Positions 21,540 through 33,522 of a stretch of DNA of 64,000 bases are shown here, in pieces (the stretch's first letter is position 1; every line of letters starts with the position of its first letter). The DNA is from Isoetes taiwanensis (Eukaryota > Streptophyta > Lycopodiopsida > Isoetales > Isoetaceae): positions 3,394,024-3,458,023 of the forward strand of contig JAJEKV010000017.1 in the NCBI GenBank assembly GCA_021234155.1, in the 5' to 3' direction. The position numbers and the translations under genes are program-made. The notes beneath the pieces are model-generated. The model saw nothing but the letters and a program-made list of their open reading frames with translations, did not search any database and was not told where the DNA came from.

Positions 21540-24500
21540 TGTAGCCTCTGATGCATGGCGGCGTTTGGGGCAACCAAGCTGTGCAACTGCGCCCTTTGCT
21601 GTCGAGCTCATTTGCAGCTGTATGCCCGTCCTCGACATTTCTGGTTGGAGCTGGTCGGGCGTCCGGGTTGCATCGCTTCGGTGCGGGACATTTGTCAATT
21701 CACTTCTTATTTGAAGGCGCGATATCAGCGTGCAGCATACAGCGCTCAAAGTCAGCCAGCCCAGCGGTCATCCGGTGGCCTATCGTTCTTCCAGGTCGAA
21801 ATCGTTCTTTTCTTTTCGCCAAGCTTTGTTTCTTGAGAATAGTTGCGGTTGGGTGTCCCTTTGCATCTCCACATCGTTAGCTTGTCACGAATGGCATTCA
21901 GCTTTCCCTCCGGGCATGTATTGCCTGCATGCGTGTGATGTACTCAGGGGAGAGCCCTCGCCATTATGTGCCCGCTTCTTTGGCGCATGCGCGATTCCCT
22001 CCATCATTTGTGAGCCTACAACTTTCGAGCACTCCGGGGATTGAATTAGAAATCTTGCGGAAGTATATAGGGATTCAAAGATTAAAAGGGAATCACAAAA
22101 AAGTGCTTCGGCCTTAATGGTGGGCATGGGGGTTTGGGGGTTCAACCCCTATGGGTGGGGCTCAATTCGGGTTGTTGCTGAATTCTTTTGGAGTGGGAAG
22201 GAGTTGGAAGGCTGGGGAACATTAGATCTTTTGCTCGTGGCTTGGGAACAAAGCTTGGTATCTAAACAGTACTCTGGAAAAAGTGATTTATTTTTTTATT
22301 TGGAGCATCAAAAACCACGAGTGCTTGTTTATGCCCTAATCAGCCTTCTCGGTTGGGGTGCTTTGTGGGGCCACAGTCCGGAAGTTAAGTTGCGAGCCCT
22401 TGGTGGGTTTGGGGTTGCTTAGTTGTTGTTAGGGGATTTCAATATGGTAGGCCCGGTAGAAGATCGCTCTGGTTACCAACACCGGCTCATCTTGAGGGGA
22501 TTTGAGAGGGGACCGGTGGTCTGGTTTGTTGCGGATTTGGCCTTGGTTGGGGTCCACGGGGACTTGTCTTTCACCTATTGTAATGGCGGAGTTGATGCGG
22601 GCGGGCGTATGCTAGGCATGGGGTGCTATCTTCCCCATGCGCATTGGATGGTGTGCCCTCTTTGCACAGGGTAACATTACTGTCTACCTCCATTTTCTGA
22701 TCATTACCCTCGGGTTTTGTCCGGTCGGTGCGGTTGCCTCTCGGCCTTCTGGACGGTGTTCGTTTGAACCCAATCTGCAAGGTTGATCGCGGTTCACCGG
22801 TAACAACAGTGCGAGGTTGTGGCTTGATACCTTTTCATCTGAAGGAAAATGTCTACCATTTTATGGTGGCTAACATTGGCGAGGGGCGAACCCGTTTTGC
22901 TAAAGGTCTTTGGTAGGCAAGCGTGTTGCGGCGAAGGGCGGCAGGATTCACATAGTCGCCATCGGGGAGTTGGAAGAAAAATCTGACCTTCATTAGCATT
23001 AGGGAGAATCACGGTGTTTCGTATTGTTGCTTTGGAGCAGTCGGATTTGAGCATGCATTGGCGTGTGAAGGCAGCCCTTACAGTTGAAGGAGGGGATACA
23101 AGGATTAAATAGGGGTGTTCTTGAGGGCGCTAAGCCTGGCGATATGCGGCATCTATGGGGCGTCCCTTGCTTTTGCGATGTAGGACTTTGGAGGATCAGG
23201 TTGAGAGGTATGTGCATGCTCATTTCTACAGAGTTTTTAAGCGGCGCACTCTTCCCTATGGCGGGGAGATTGGAAGAAACTTGTTTTGGGCTGTTAAGCC
23301 ATCTATTTTGCCTCACCAGCGTGAGAGCTTGGAGGCGAGGAGCTCTCGAGAGGGATTTAAGCGGAGGCATGTATGTGCATGGCAAGGATAAATGTCTGGG
23401 CTGGATGGCATCCTGTGGAGTTCTTCGGACTTATTGGGGAATTGGGCTGGTGAGTCAGGTGTGCAGGTGTATCTTGAGTTGCTGAATCTTCTCACATGGA
23501 TAGGATCTTGAATCGCATGCATTTCCTTGATTCCTAAGGTTAAGCAGCCTTCTACTATTAATGATTGGAGGCCTATATCCTTGTTGTCCTCGTGTACAAG
23601 ATTATTAAAAGCCAGGCGAGAAGTTGAAGCCGGTGTTGACTTCTTCCATTAGTAAGGTGCGGTGCGGGTTTTGTTCTGGGAGGAACATTTTGACTAATAT
23701 TGCCGCTCGGCTTATGAGGGGCCTTTATTGGGCGGAGGAACAGGTCAAGGCATTGCCTATCTTAAGCTTGACTTTGCCAAAGCTTATGATAGTGTCAGAT
23801 TGGGAGTTCTTATGCCATGATGTTAGCGTTGAGACTGTGGTCCACGCTTTCTGAAGACGATCATGAATTCCTGCATAGGTCGGCACGGGCTACACGGTGG
23901 TGTGCAGGGTGAACCCTCGCCTTTTCTCCTTAGTTAGGGAGTCGTCGGGGGTGCCCTTTGGCACCATTTTTGTTTACGATTGTGGCGGAACACGCTGTCT
24001 CAATTGTTTTAGGCTGCGGTGGAGGAGGGTGGTGGATGGGCCGGATGCGGGGATGGTAGTCGTGATTATTAACGGTTCGTAGATGACACTTTTCTCTTCA
24101 AAATGGTGGCGAAGAAGAGAGGAATTTCTTACGCGGAGAATGTGAAGGGTTTCTTTGGATACTTTCTCCTTGGCCTCGGGCATTCTTCTGAATTGGGGCA
24201 AATGCTCGCATTATTTGGCCCCAGTTGACTCCGCCTCCCCTTGTTTGGCTCTATTCCTTGGAAGGTGCTTCGGGTAATGTGTGTACTAAGGCTGTTGGGT
24301 ATTCCTTTGGAGGGATGTTTCCATAGGGGAGGTGTGGGATGAGATTTTTGCGGGGGTTGAAACACCTCAATTGGTGGAAGGGTAGCAAGTTGTCCATGGC
24401 GGTAGGATCACTATTGCCAAGTCGGTACTTTGTAGCACTCATGTGTATCTGACATCTGCGATGTTAGCTCTGAGGGTAAGATCTGAGGGCTTTGGATAAG

Positions 24501-25908
24501 ATTGTTGAAATTTTGTGTGGGCGGGGATGATGAAGGCGGTTGTTAAAGTGGCTTGGTGGAAGTGTCTCCGCCCGGGAGGGATGGGGGCTTGGCCATTACG
24601 GATTTGGCTTTGCATAGTAAGGTGTTGGTCTCTAAGTTTATTTGGGCATTACGGGATGGAGCATCTTCTCACAGTGCGGCACTATTGTGGCAATCTCTTC
24701 GCCATTGTGTGGCATTTGGAAAGTCGATGCGTGCATGTAGAGTTGCCACAGGCATTGTTTGTATGGTCTCCGGCCTTTCCCACATGCATCCCCTTTTCTC
24801 CGCGGGGTGTTGCGGGCTTGGGATCACGTCGTGTGCTCTTCCGGCTAGATTATGCCTCGGTTTATCATCACTCTTCTCCTTTCTTGTGGGTTCCTCTACC
24901 CCTGGCGTACTTGCCCTTGGTTCCAAATACTTTGTGCATGCTTTCGGACCTTATCGGGGGCCCGTTGGGGCTGGCTGTGCTCACCTTGGAGGATTGGTAT
25001 TGGGATGGTCGGCTAACCGTGGGAGTTCTTTCGAGCTTCGCTTTACTTTGAAGGGCGATGGCCAGGAGCTATCGGGAACAAGTGGCGGGGGTATTCCAGC
25101 TACACATACCTATAGTCCCTCGGGGGTGATGTGGTGGTGCAGGTTTGGAAGGTTCATCGGATGTTGTATCTTCTTGTTTTGTGCGGTCTTATTTCAGGGT
25201 GTTGGCTATTCATGACACTCGCCCCGCCGGACAAGTGGTCTCTGCAGCTTAGGGTTCTCGATGGCTTTCGGTTTGGGCGTGGACATGGAGCTCACTTCCC
25301 CACCGAAGGTTCGGTTATACGTGGCGGTGGTGCACTGTTTGTCGGGGTGAATGTCCTTGTGAGTCGGTTTAGGCGGTGTGAGCCCTCTTTGCCCTTGTTG
25401 TGGCCTTCATCATTGAGGCTTGTGGAGCATTATGCGGTTTTATGCCCTCACTTGCGGGTTGCACGGGATTGGGTGGGGGCTTCGTTTCATGTGAGATTGA
25501 ATAGCCAACAATTCTTTGCTTCATGTATATCACTGGTGCTTGGCAGCTCGTCGGCGGGCAAGCCTTGCATGTCGCGTGGCTTGGTTGGTGTGGTTGATTT
25601 GGAAGCGGTTGGCGGTTGTGGATCTTCGGGGGTTGCCTGCTGCCTCTCGATTCCTCGACTTCGGTACAAGCTATTTCAAAGCTTTTTGGTGTTCGGAGGG
25701 ATTAGTAGGCGGAAGTTTTCCATTTGGGGGACTTCTTGGGTGTGGTAGATGGTGATGGCGGTTTTCTGGATGGGGAGTTGCGGTTGTTGTGGAGTGTCCG
25801 GTATCACTTTGTCTCTTTGGGCAGTTCTCCTTCCTCCTCACTTGTTTTGTAACATTACCATTCTTTTAATATATTTAGCGACCACGAGTTCTCAAAAAAA
25901 AAAAAAAA
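21540..25908 (+). mobile_element. LINE-A: decayed non-LTR retrotransposon with poly(A) tail
   Basis: Pieces of an L1-type LINE lie in order on the plus strand. An apurinic-type endonuclease is marked by LLLGDFNMV at 22423-22449. RT N-terminal signature IPKVKQPSTINDWRPISLLS lies near 23530-23590, then CSGRNILTN near 23670. The RT core LKLDFAKAYDSVR is at 23761-23799, GCPLAPFLF-like near 23950, and a catalytic FVDDT at 24076-24090. Many frameshifts and stops separate them. The element ends in 15 A residues at 25894-25908. The region is GC-richer than its surroundings. Its 5' limit is uncertain; 21540-22110 may hold the remains of ORF1. Confidence 0.75.
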
Positions 25909-26139
25909 CCAAGTGTCTTTGTTTTGACTAGGGGCTTTGACGAGCTAGAAGAAGTGAGAGGATGGTGAGAGGCTAGAGAGAAAGTGAGGAGGCATAGGTT
26001 AAATGTCAATATCGATATTTTGCAACCATCGTATAATTTTGTTTTGGCATCTGGATTATCTAATCATCAAGGTATTAGACTAGATCTACCTCAATGACTT
26101 CATCAACCTCGAGGCGTGCATATCTTGTTTGTTAATGTG

Positions 26140-26368
26140 GTGCAGGCGTTTGGTCTAGTGGTAACACACTAGTTCCTTAGCAATGTGGTCTCGAGTTCGA
26201 GATCGCCCAGAATCGCACTCGGTACTGTTGGGGGTCAAATCCCAACAGACGCAATGTAATGTGGTTGGGGGCAGGGCCCAACCAAGCAATGTAGTGTAGT
26301 ATGTGGTCACATGTCCTAGTTGGATGCTGCCTAGTGGCGTGACGTTAAAACTACTATCTATCTATCCA
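26140..26368 (+). mobile_element. tRNA-derived SINE with (CTAT)n tail
   Basis: TTTGGTCTAGTGGTAACAC at about 26150-26167 is a good A box, and GTCTCGAGTTCGAGATC at about 26189-26204 is a B box at the right spacing. The body continues to a short CTATCTATCTATCC tail at 26352-26365. A tRNA gene is ruled out because no cloverleaf closes across the two boxes. Confidence 0.65.
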
Positions 26369-26706
26369 TTATCAATGCCTTGCATGAGAAACTCAAATTG
26401 AGCATGCTTTCGTGCAACAAATCTTGAGTCATCTCATCATACGCATGACCAGTATTTTGTTCTACATTCCCATTAACTATAGGATTTTCTCGTGCAATCT
26501 TTTCCATATAATCACGGTGGAACTAATGATATACGAGGAGCATCCGGTACCTACACCAAAAGAACCGTTTATCCAATATGTCAAGAATACCCTTACTTTT
26601 AAGCCATTAACCATTTTGTTTCAAGCATTATAATAAATGTTTGAAATCTAATCACTAGGTATAAAATTGCCAAGTAAGCACAACAATAGTAGGGCACATG
26701 AATTGA

Positions 26707-27030
26707 TTAAATAAAGAAAAAAGAAAATGAAAAGAAACATAATGCACTTTGAATAGCATTAAGTGTTGCACCACACCTGTTGATCAGCCCCGCTATATTG
26801 CCATGTTCTTCCACATGACTATCAATATAAGATCTCTTGTCCTCATTGTACTCTGATCTCATTTTCATAGTGCATGCATTACTGTTGCAACTGTATACCA
26901 TTATAGAACATGAATAATATGTTAATGCCTCCCATTCGGATGCATTATACTCTGGACCTCCATAGATCATCAAAGGGACAACTGAATTATATCCAACCAC
27001 GAAGATTTTTGGGCAATGAATAATCCCCTT
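26707..27030 (-). pseudogene. SET-domain-like fragment
   Basis: A minus-strand frame reads VVGYNSVVPLMIYGGPEY near its start and RSYIDSHVEEHGNIAGLINR near its end. The latter resembles the SET-domain stretch in which a Y-I-D / G-N-x-A-x-x-I-N-H pattern forms the cofactor pocket, here with N-R in place of N-H. No pre-SET or post-SET cysteines are visible. The piece is short and isolated, so a gene fragment or a captured exon is likelier than a functional methyltransferase. The family call is tentative. Confidence 0.3.
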
Positions 27031-27879
27031 CGGATCGAGGCGTGGGCAGCTTTATTACATCACGTCGACCCCAATAAGTGAATATGTCACTAAATTGGGC
27101 AATGGACCACTAAATAGACCTAATCTTACCGATCGATCCTCTGGGTTTTAATAATCTCTCAATGTGACGCGGCATTGGTAAATCGGGTATGTCACACCCC
27201 ACAACTTGGTAACTACTTCAACTATGTACATTTATGTGGCTTGATCCATGGGTCCTATAGTGGGATGCACTTTGTGCATAATCTATTTCATCATCATCGC
27301 CAATATGTCTCCAAACTCCCTCGAAAAATTGATTATGGCTCGTTGTGTTGAGTTACGTTTAATTATAGAATGCTTTTTAAATAGAAGGCTGTTTAATTAT
27401 AGAATGCTTTTAAATAGAAGACTATGTATTTAACTAAAAATCTGACTATTTACCCTAACATGCTAGATAATAAAATAAAACTGTAACAAATCAAATTATT
27501 TACTAACTTTTGTCCATCTAGTTTCTTTGGATTGTAGGGACGCCAAAATGCCTATAAAAGCTTTTAGGGGCCCCCAATAAGTACCATTTATTTACTGCAA
27601 ATCTTTGCTCAATCACCATAGCCACCCGGTTGTCTTTGCCCACACATGGTGACACCAACAAGGTTCAAACTCACCGGCATGGTGTCCTCAGCGATGTCTC
27701 ATTTGGAGCGGCGGAGAGCGGCATCTATCAACTCTTTTATTGTCCTCCTCCCTAGTACTAGGAGGCAGATTGATAAAAGGTTGGGATCCATACCAAGCAC
27801 CCAACAGAGGCCTAGGAGAAGAGGAGCATAAGAAGGGGGGCTGAAATAAACAGATTTAAAACTAAAATAGCGGCTACAT

Positions 27880-28192
27880 TATTTGTCACTTGGCGTGACA
27901 AAAGTTTATCCACCAGCGTGAAAAGCTATTAAGGTTTGTCACGCATGACAAATATTGTCATCGTGATAAAACTTTGTCCGCAGCGTGACAAAAGCTATTA
28001 AGATTTTGTCCGCGCATGACAAATATTTATCCGCATAATAAATTTTAGTCTTTTGTCGCGGTTTTTAGTTTGAATTTTTTGTCCGCAGTCATAAAAGGGT
28101 TTTCCTTTGTCATGGTGGCAAAATTAAAATCGTGACAAACTTTATTGGCGTGACAAATTTGCCGTGACAAAGACCCTTTGTGCCTTGTAGTG
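27880..28192. mobile_element. CACTA-type transposon terminus with subterminal repeats
   Basis: The stretch ends in TTGTGCCTTGTAGTG, the inverse of CACTACAAGGCACAA, which is the standard start of plant CACTA elements. The preceding 300 bp contain about ten copies of GTGACAAA or TTTGTC(A/C)CG in both orientations, matching the subterminal transposase-binding repeats of that superfamily. No matching opposite terminus (CACTACAAG on the plus strand) was found in the window, so this is one end of a broken element or of one rearranged by later insertions. Confidence 0.55.
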
Positions 28193-28719
28193 TGTGCATG
28201 ATTTGTCTATTAGTATTTGGGAGATTTGGTCCCCTACCTAGTGGTAGGATAAGCTCTAACTAATCTAGAGTCTAGTCTAAAAGACTAGTTTATTTATTTT
28301 GAAATTATAGCAAATGGAAAGGGTGAAGAAGGTATGAGCATAAATTTTATTGCTTCCTTTGCATCTTCCTTTTTCATCAAATACATGTAGCTTACAATAC
28401 AAGTGTCAAAAGTGTGATTGGAATATGCGTAGGAAGGGCTTTAAATGAGTCATATATCCCAATTTTAGTGACCTTCAAAGATGTTAAAATATTCCTTTGG
28501 AATACAGGAGAATCTTGAGGGAAGCTTAAGGACTCTCATGGAATTCAAAGCAAATGGGAATCTTGAGAGAATCTCAAAAGGAATGTTGAGGATTGAGAGT
28601 TTCAAATCGTAGAATGCTTGTGCCCAATAATGCCAACCATCAAAATGAAAAAATCGAATAAAATAATAGGAAAAATAAAAGGAGCCATGAAGATATGGTT
28701 TTAGTTAAAAGGTGGGTAG

Positions 28720-31097
28720 AATGTAACGAACCTAGCTAGCTAATGATATGGAATGGATTTTTTATTCTAGAATCATTTCATTTCAATGGTAGAGACAATT
28801 AAGATATAAGATAGTTAATATTATGGTTTAGAAAAATGCAAGTAGTCAAATTGAGGAAATGCATGCAAACTACGTTTCATGCAAACTAGAAATTTCATGC
28901 AAACTCAAGTTGGAAAACTATATAAATGGGGGAGTGAGTTGATAGAAATTAAGGAATCAAGAAAGGAGATGGAGCTAGAAGAAGGATTCATTTGCACATT
29001 GAGCTTGCAAGTTGTGAGTACATCTGAGAGCCTTTGGTGCATTGAGTTCTGAGGATTTGTTCTTATGAATGATTACGGTTTGCAATTTGGTGATTGTTTG
29101 CATAGTTAGATCTTGTTGTTGGTTTTACTGCTTGAATAAATGTTTTTCTAGGATAATGTAGATCTGTAGTAGATATAGATCGAAACTAAAATTTGGTTAT
29201 CGATTGCGCTATAAACTTACGGTTCTGCTTCAAACCTATTCGGTTTTTTTGGTTCTCCACCTTGTGTTGCTTTAGTGTTGTTAGATAAACACTCTTGTAT
29301 ATGGTGGGACACTGAAAGGATTTAAAGAACGGGGAGCCAGTATGGATTTCTTATTCGGTTCTTACGGTTTGGCTTCTTTCCACGATTGCTAGGCATTATT
29401 AGGTCTATCTTGTTATTAAGCTTGGAATATATTATTAGGTATTTGTAGGCTTTGTCTCTTGCATGCCATCTTTGATGGTTTGGAACCAATCTGGAATTTT
29501 GTAGCTTCTTATCACTCTTTGTTCTATTGCTCGGTGGGTTCATGGCCGGATCTACTTGATGAAGCACGGAATCACAAATATCCACGAATTAGACTTTCAA
29601 ACCCTGTGAAATGGTCGGCCTTCATATTGTCGAGATTCTGATCGTGCTAGAGTAAGCAAATTCGTCTGTTATTGTCTTGTTGGTTGATTAGGCGAGGGGA
29701 AATAAAGAATAAGTTTCCTCATTAAATAATAAGTGGTTTATTAGCATATTGGTTAGGGACTTGGGCTTGGTCTTGCATGATCAGGACGAGTTCAATCCCT
29801 AGTTTCGACCATATTTTTCCTTGTTTCTTTTGCGTTTAAATGTGAACCTAAGCTTGTCTATAAGTCCCAAGTTCGGATGTTATTCCTTTGAATTTTGCCA
29901 CACTTTAATAGTTTCTCTTTCTTTCAAACTAGATCATTGGTTATTTCTCTCATAGTTATGCATGTTTAGTAAAGATTTGCCCATTGTTGTCTTATAGTTA
30001 GGGAAGATTAAACTTTGGTTTTGCTTCTTGATTGAAGGATGCTAGGTATTTTGCATGGGCACAACACATATAGAACATATTGATGCATACTTAAATATTG
30101 ATTCTCCGTAATGATTTGACATCATCTGAAGCACTCCTAGAAGATGCCCGGGATGAGAGTGTGCGTCATTGCGTCTTTGGTGGAGCCTCAAAGGGATTAG
30201 CAGGGAGGCCTGGCGGGGAGTGATCAGCCTCAAAGATTGGGATGTTTAGCGAATATTAAAAGGCATTTCATGTGTGATGATTCTTACAATCGCATATGTA
30301 ATAGATTCACATAGAGACATGTATGAACCTAGTGAGTGTGTGGAAGGGGTTTTATTAAAATTTCACTTTACATTTCTTGGGGTTTAAATGACAAGTATTT
30401 TCTCTATGGATGATTTTTCCAACAGCGCATATATAGGGGTGTTCTCTTCTCACAGCGGTGGCATATGCTCATGTGATAAAGGTGAATCCCGGGATATGTA
30501 CTCTAACGTAAAGTCTAACTTGTGTGTTTTTGAATGTAACAAATGGCCGTAGCTACCCTTAGAAAAGGTAGATATGGAGCTAGTTATTTAATGGGGTCAT
30601 TTAGAAGGATCTTTGGATGTACCGGGATTACATGAACAAAGAAGAAGCTTTTAGAAAGATGATTTGCCGTCTTGGTGTGATGCAAGTGGCTATTTTTTGT
30701 GCTGAAGATCTGAAATCTAAATCTGTAGTTCCGAATTCGCCAAATGATAAAGAACCATCAGATTTAAGGTTAGGACATACTATTAACTAGATTTTGAATT
30801 TGACTTCAATAGTTCAAGTAGAAGAATAAATTAGTAAAATCGGGGAGCTTCACATTTGGTATCGAGCTTTCGAGAGTCTTTTAGATCTTGTGGGAAAAAT
30901 ACTAAAGATTTATATTTTTCATCCGCAGAGAGAGGTCATTGAAATTTCTTCGACAAAAGGGGAAGGAGAATTACGAGCATGAGTGTGTTGGCGGCAATGG
31001 CGATATTCTAAAAACATGATTTTTGGCGATGATTGAAAATTGTCGGGGTTACAATCGTGCTAGGTAGCAAATTCCTTTGTTATTGTTGTATTTTTGT
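28720..31097 (+). repeat. Left arm of a 4.7 kb inverted repeat (LTR-like)
   Basis: This arm matches the reverse complement of 31149-33428 in the same order throughout. Its outer end AATGTAACGAACC (28720-28732) pairs with GGTTCGTTACATT (33416-33428). Near its inner end is TTGGTATCGAGCTTTCGAGAG, one base-pair block away from the plant Copia primer-binding site TGGTATCAGAGC, so the arm may be a very long LTR followed by a primer-binding site. A SINE-like segment lies inside at about 29740-29815. A 55-bp block near 29630-29690 recurs directly at 31040-31096. No long frame is open. Confidence 0.75.
29740..29815 (+). mobile_element. SINE-like tRNA-derived segment inside the inverted repeat
   Basis: ATTGGTTAGGGACTTGGGC resembles an A box and GAGTTCAATCCCTAG a B box, about 35 bp apart. 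The same segment is found inverted in the other arm (about 32330-32410), so it was present before the inverted duplication. Confidence 0.4.
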
Positions 31098-31148
31098 GAA
31101 AAAATTTTTGATGAAAAACATGTTGATGAAAACAATGCGTGAATGATA

Positions 31149-33428
31149 ATAATAATACAAAAACAATAATAGGCGGATTTGCTACTCTATGCGATTATAT
31201 CGACAATTTCAATCATAAAAAAAATCATGTTTTCGAGAATATCATTTGCTATCAACACTCATCTTTCGGTCTCTTTCTTTGAAGGAATTTCAAGAACTCT
31301 CTATGATAGAAATATAAATCTTTGGTATTTTTCACAAAAATACAAAAGTCTCTATACCTTAAACTCAAAGGCTTCTAATTTATTCTTCTATTTGACTATT
31401 GAATCAAATCAAAATTAATAGTATGCCCCTAACATAAATATGATGGTTCTTTATCATTAACAATTGAATTTATTTGGATCTTCAAAAAAAAATAGGCTGC
31501 TTGCAAATCCGACAAAACGACAAATATCTTTGAAAAGAGATTCATGAGTTTTGACAATCCTATTCAAGAAAAAGTGAAATAGACAACTAAAACCTTCTTC
31601 TTTATTCATGTAATCCTGGTACATCTCGCATCCTTCTAAGTGACCCCACAGCTCAGTTAGCTCCGCCTCTAACTTTCCTAAGGGGTATTCAAGAAACATA
31701 CAAGTTAGACTTACGTCTAAGTGAGTACATATGCCTTGTAAGAATCATCACACTTCATAAAATGTAAAGTGAAATTTCATTATTCGTTAGAACATCATCA
31801 ATCTACTATGCGGGATGATCGGTCCTCGCTTCTCGCATAATGCCCATACAAAGCGCGGGGGAGCCTCGGTTAATCCTTAAGGCTCCACTTAAAGGCGAGG
31901 TCAATGACGCAATTCACACTCTCATCTTAGGGTGTCTGCCAGGAGTGGTTCAGATAATATCAAATCATTACTGAGAATCAATATTTAAGTATGCATCAAT
32001 ATGTTCTATATGTGTTGCATCCATGCAAAATACCTAGCATCCTTCAATCAAAGCGAAACCAAGGTTCAATCTTCCCTATCTTCCCTAACTATAAGACAAC
32101 AATGTGCATCCTTCAATCAAAAGGCAAAACCAAGGTTCAATCTTCCCTAACCATAAGACAACAATGTGCAACTCTTTACTAAACATGCATAACTATGGGG
32201 AAATAACCAATGATCTAGTTTGAAAGAAAAGAAGGTATTAAAAGTGTGGCAAATTCAAAGGAATGACAATAGAACATGGGGCTTATAGACAAGCGGGATT
32301 CACATTTAAATGCAAAAGAAACAAGGAAAAATATATGGCCAAAACCATGGATTGAACTTAGATCTTGGCCATGCAAGACCAAGGACCTAACTAATATGCT
32401 AACAAACCACTTATTACTTAATAAGGAAACTTATCTTTATTTTCTATTTAATCTGCGACCAATACAACAATAACATGAGAATTTGCTACTTTTACACGAT
32501 TATAACGACAATTTGAAGGCGGACCATTTCCACGGGGGTTTGAAGGTCTAATTCAAGGATATTTGTGATTCTGAGGCTTCATCAGTGACCCGTCATGAAC
32601 CCACTAGAAATAGACGTTGAATGATAAAAGGCGGGAAATTCGGATTGGGTTCAAACTATCAATGATGGCATGCAAGAGACAAAACCTATAGTCGAATATA
32701 TTCTAAGCTTAATAACAAGATGGACTAACACTGGCTGGCAATCGAGGAAAAAAGCGGGAGCTGTAAGAGCAGAACAAAGAAATCCATACTATGTTGTCTT
32801 TCTTTAAACCCTTCGAGTCGGCAAATGCGGCGGTGATTGCCTAACAGCGATAAAAGCGACACAAGCGGGGGAACAAAAAAAAAAAAAACTAGGTTTGAAG
32901 CAGGATCTAGAAGTTTATAGCAGACCCATAACCAGAACATCCATTAAGCAGGTAAACCCAACAACAAGACTTAACTATGGAAACAATCACCAAATTGCAA
33001 ACCGTAATCATTCATAAGAACAAATCCTCATGAACTCAATGCACCAAAAGGCTCTGCATGTACTCACAACTTGCAAGCTCAATCTGCAAATGAATTCTTC
33101 CTTCTAGCTTCCTCTCCTTTGCTGCGCTTTTGTATTGGGTCCCATAGACCGATTGGTCTCCGTGGACGATAAAAATACCTTCCTTCCTTTCTTGATTCCT
33201 TAATTTCTATCAATTAACTCCCCATTTATATAGTTTTCCAACTTCAATTTGCATGAAGTTTCGAGTTTGCATGAAAACGTAGCTTGCATGCATTCCCATT
33301 TTGTCTACTTGAATTTTCTAAACCATAATATTAAATATCTTAAATTTTAATTATCTCTACTATTGAAATGAAATGATTCTAGAATTAAAACTCATTCCCT
33401 ATCATTAGCTAGCAAGGTTCGTTACATT
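31149..33428 (-). repeat. Right arm of the 4.7 kb inverted repeat
   Basis: This is the inverted, diverged copy of 28720-31097, separated from it by about 50 bp of AT-rich spacer. It carries an extra block of about 60 bp near 33118-33178 (GGGTCCCATAGACCGATTGG and flanks) that the left arm lacks. Its primer-binding-site equivalent near 31340-31370 is degraded. Divergence is clearly visible, so the palindrome is old enough to have become clonable and replicable. Head-to-head insertion of two copies, or inverted duplication, would both give this layout. Confidence 0.75.
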
Positions 33429-33486
33429 AGGATATCATATTGATATCTGCATAAGAAAATGTACGTTTATCTTGCATTTTTGGTAG

Positions 33487-33522
33487 GGTCAACCATGCCT
33501 CCATGTCGCGGCATGGTTGACC
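33487..33522. repeat. Perfect 13-bp hairpin
   Basis: GGTCAACCATGCC and GGCATGGTTGACC form a perfect stem with a 10-base loop, just outside the right end of the large inverted repeat and about 1.1 kb upstream of the dirigent gene. No T run follows, so a Pol III or bacterial-type terminator is not implied; a MITE remnant is possible. Confidence 0.6.

Noticed and set aside
21216-21749. 177-codon minus-strand frame
   Set aside because: It overlaps GC-rich LINE-A sequence with other frames open on both strands and has no recognisable motif.
24515-25215. Overlapping 178- and 220-codon plus-strand frames
   Set aside because: They lie in the 3' part of LINE-A, in GC-rich decayed sequence, overlap each other in different frames and match no domain. 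They are treated as chance frames within the element.
26140-26210. tRNA gene
   Set aside because: A and B boxes are present but no acceptor stem or anticodon stem pairs. The unit continues into a longer SINE body with a repeat tail.
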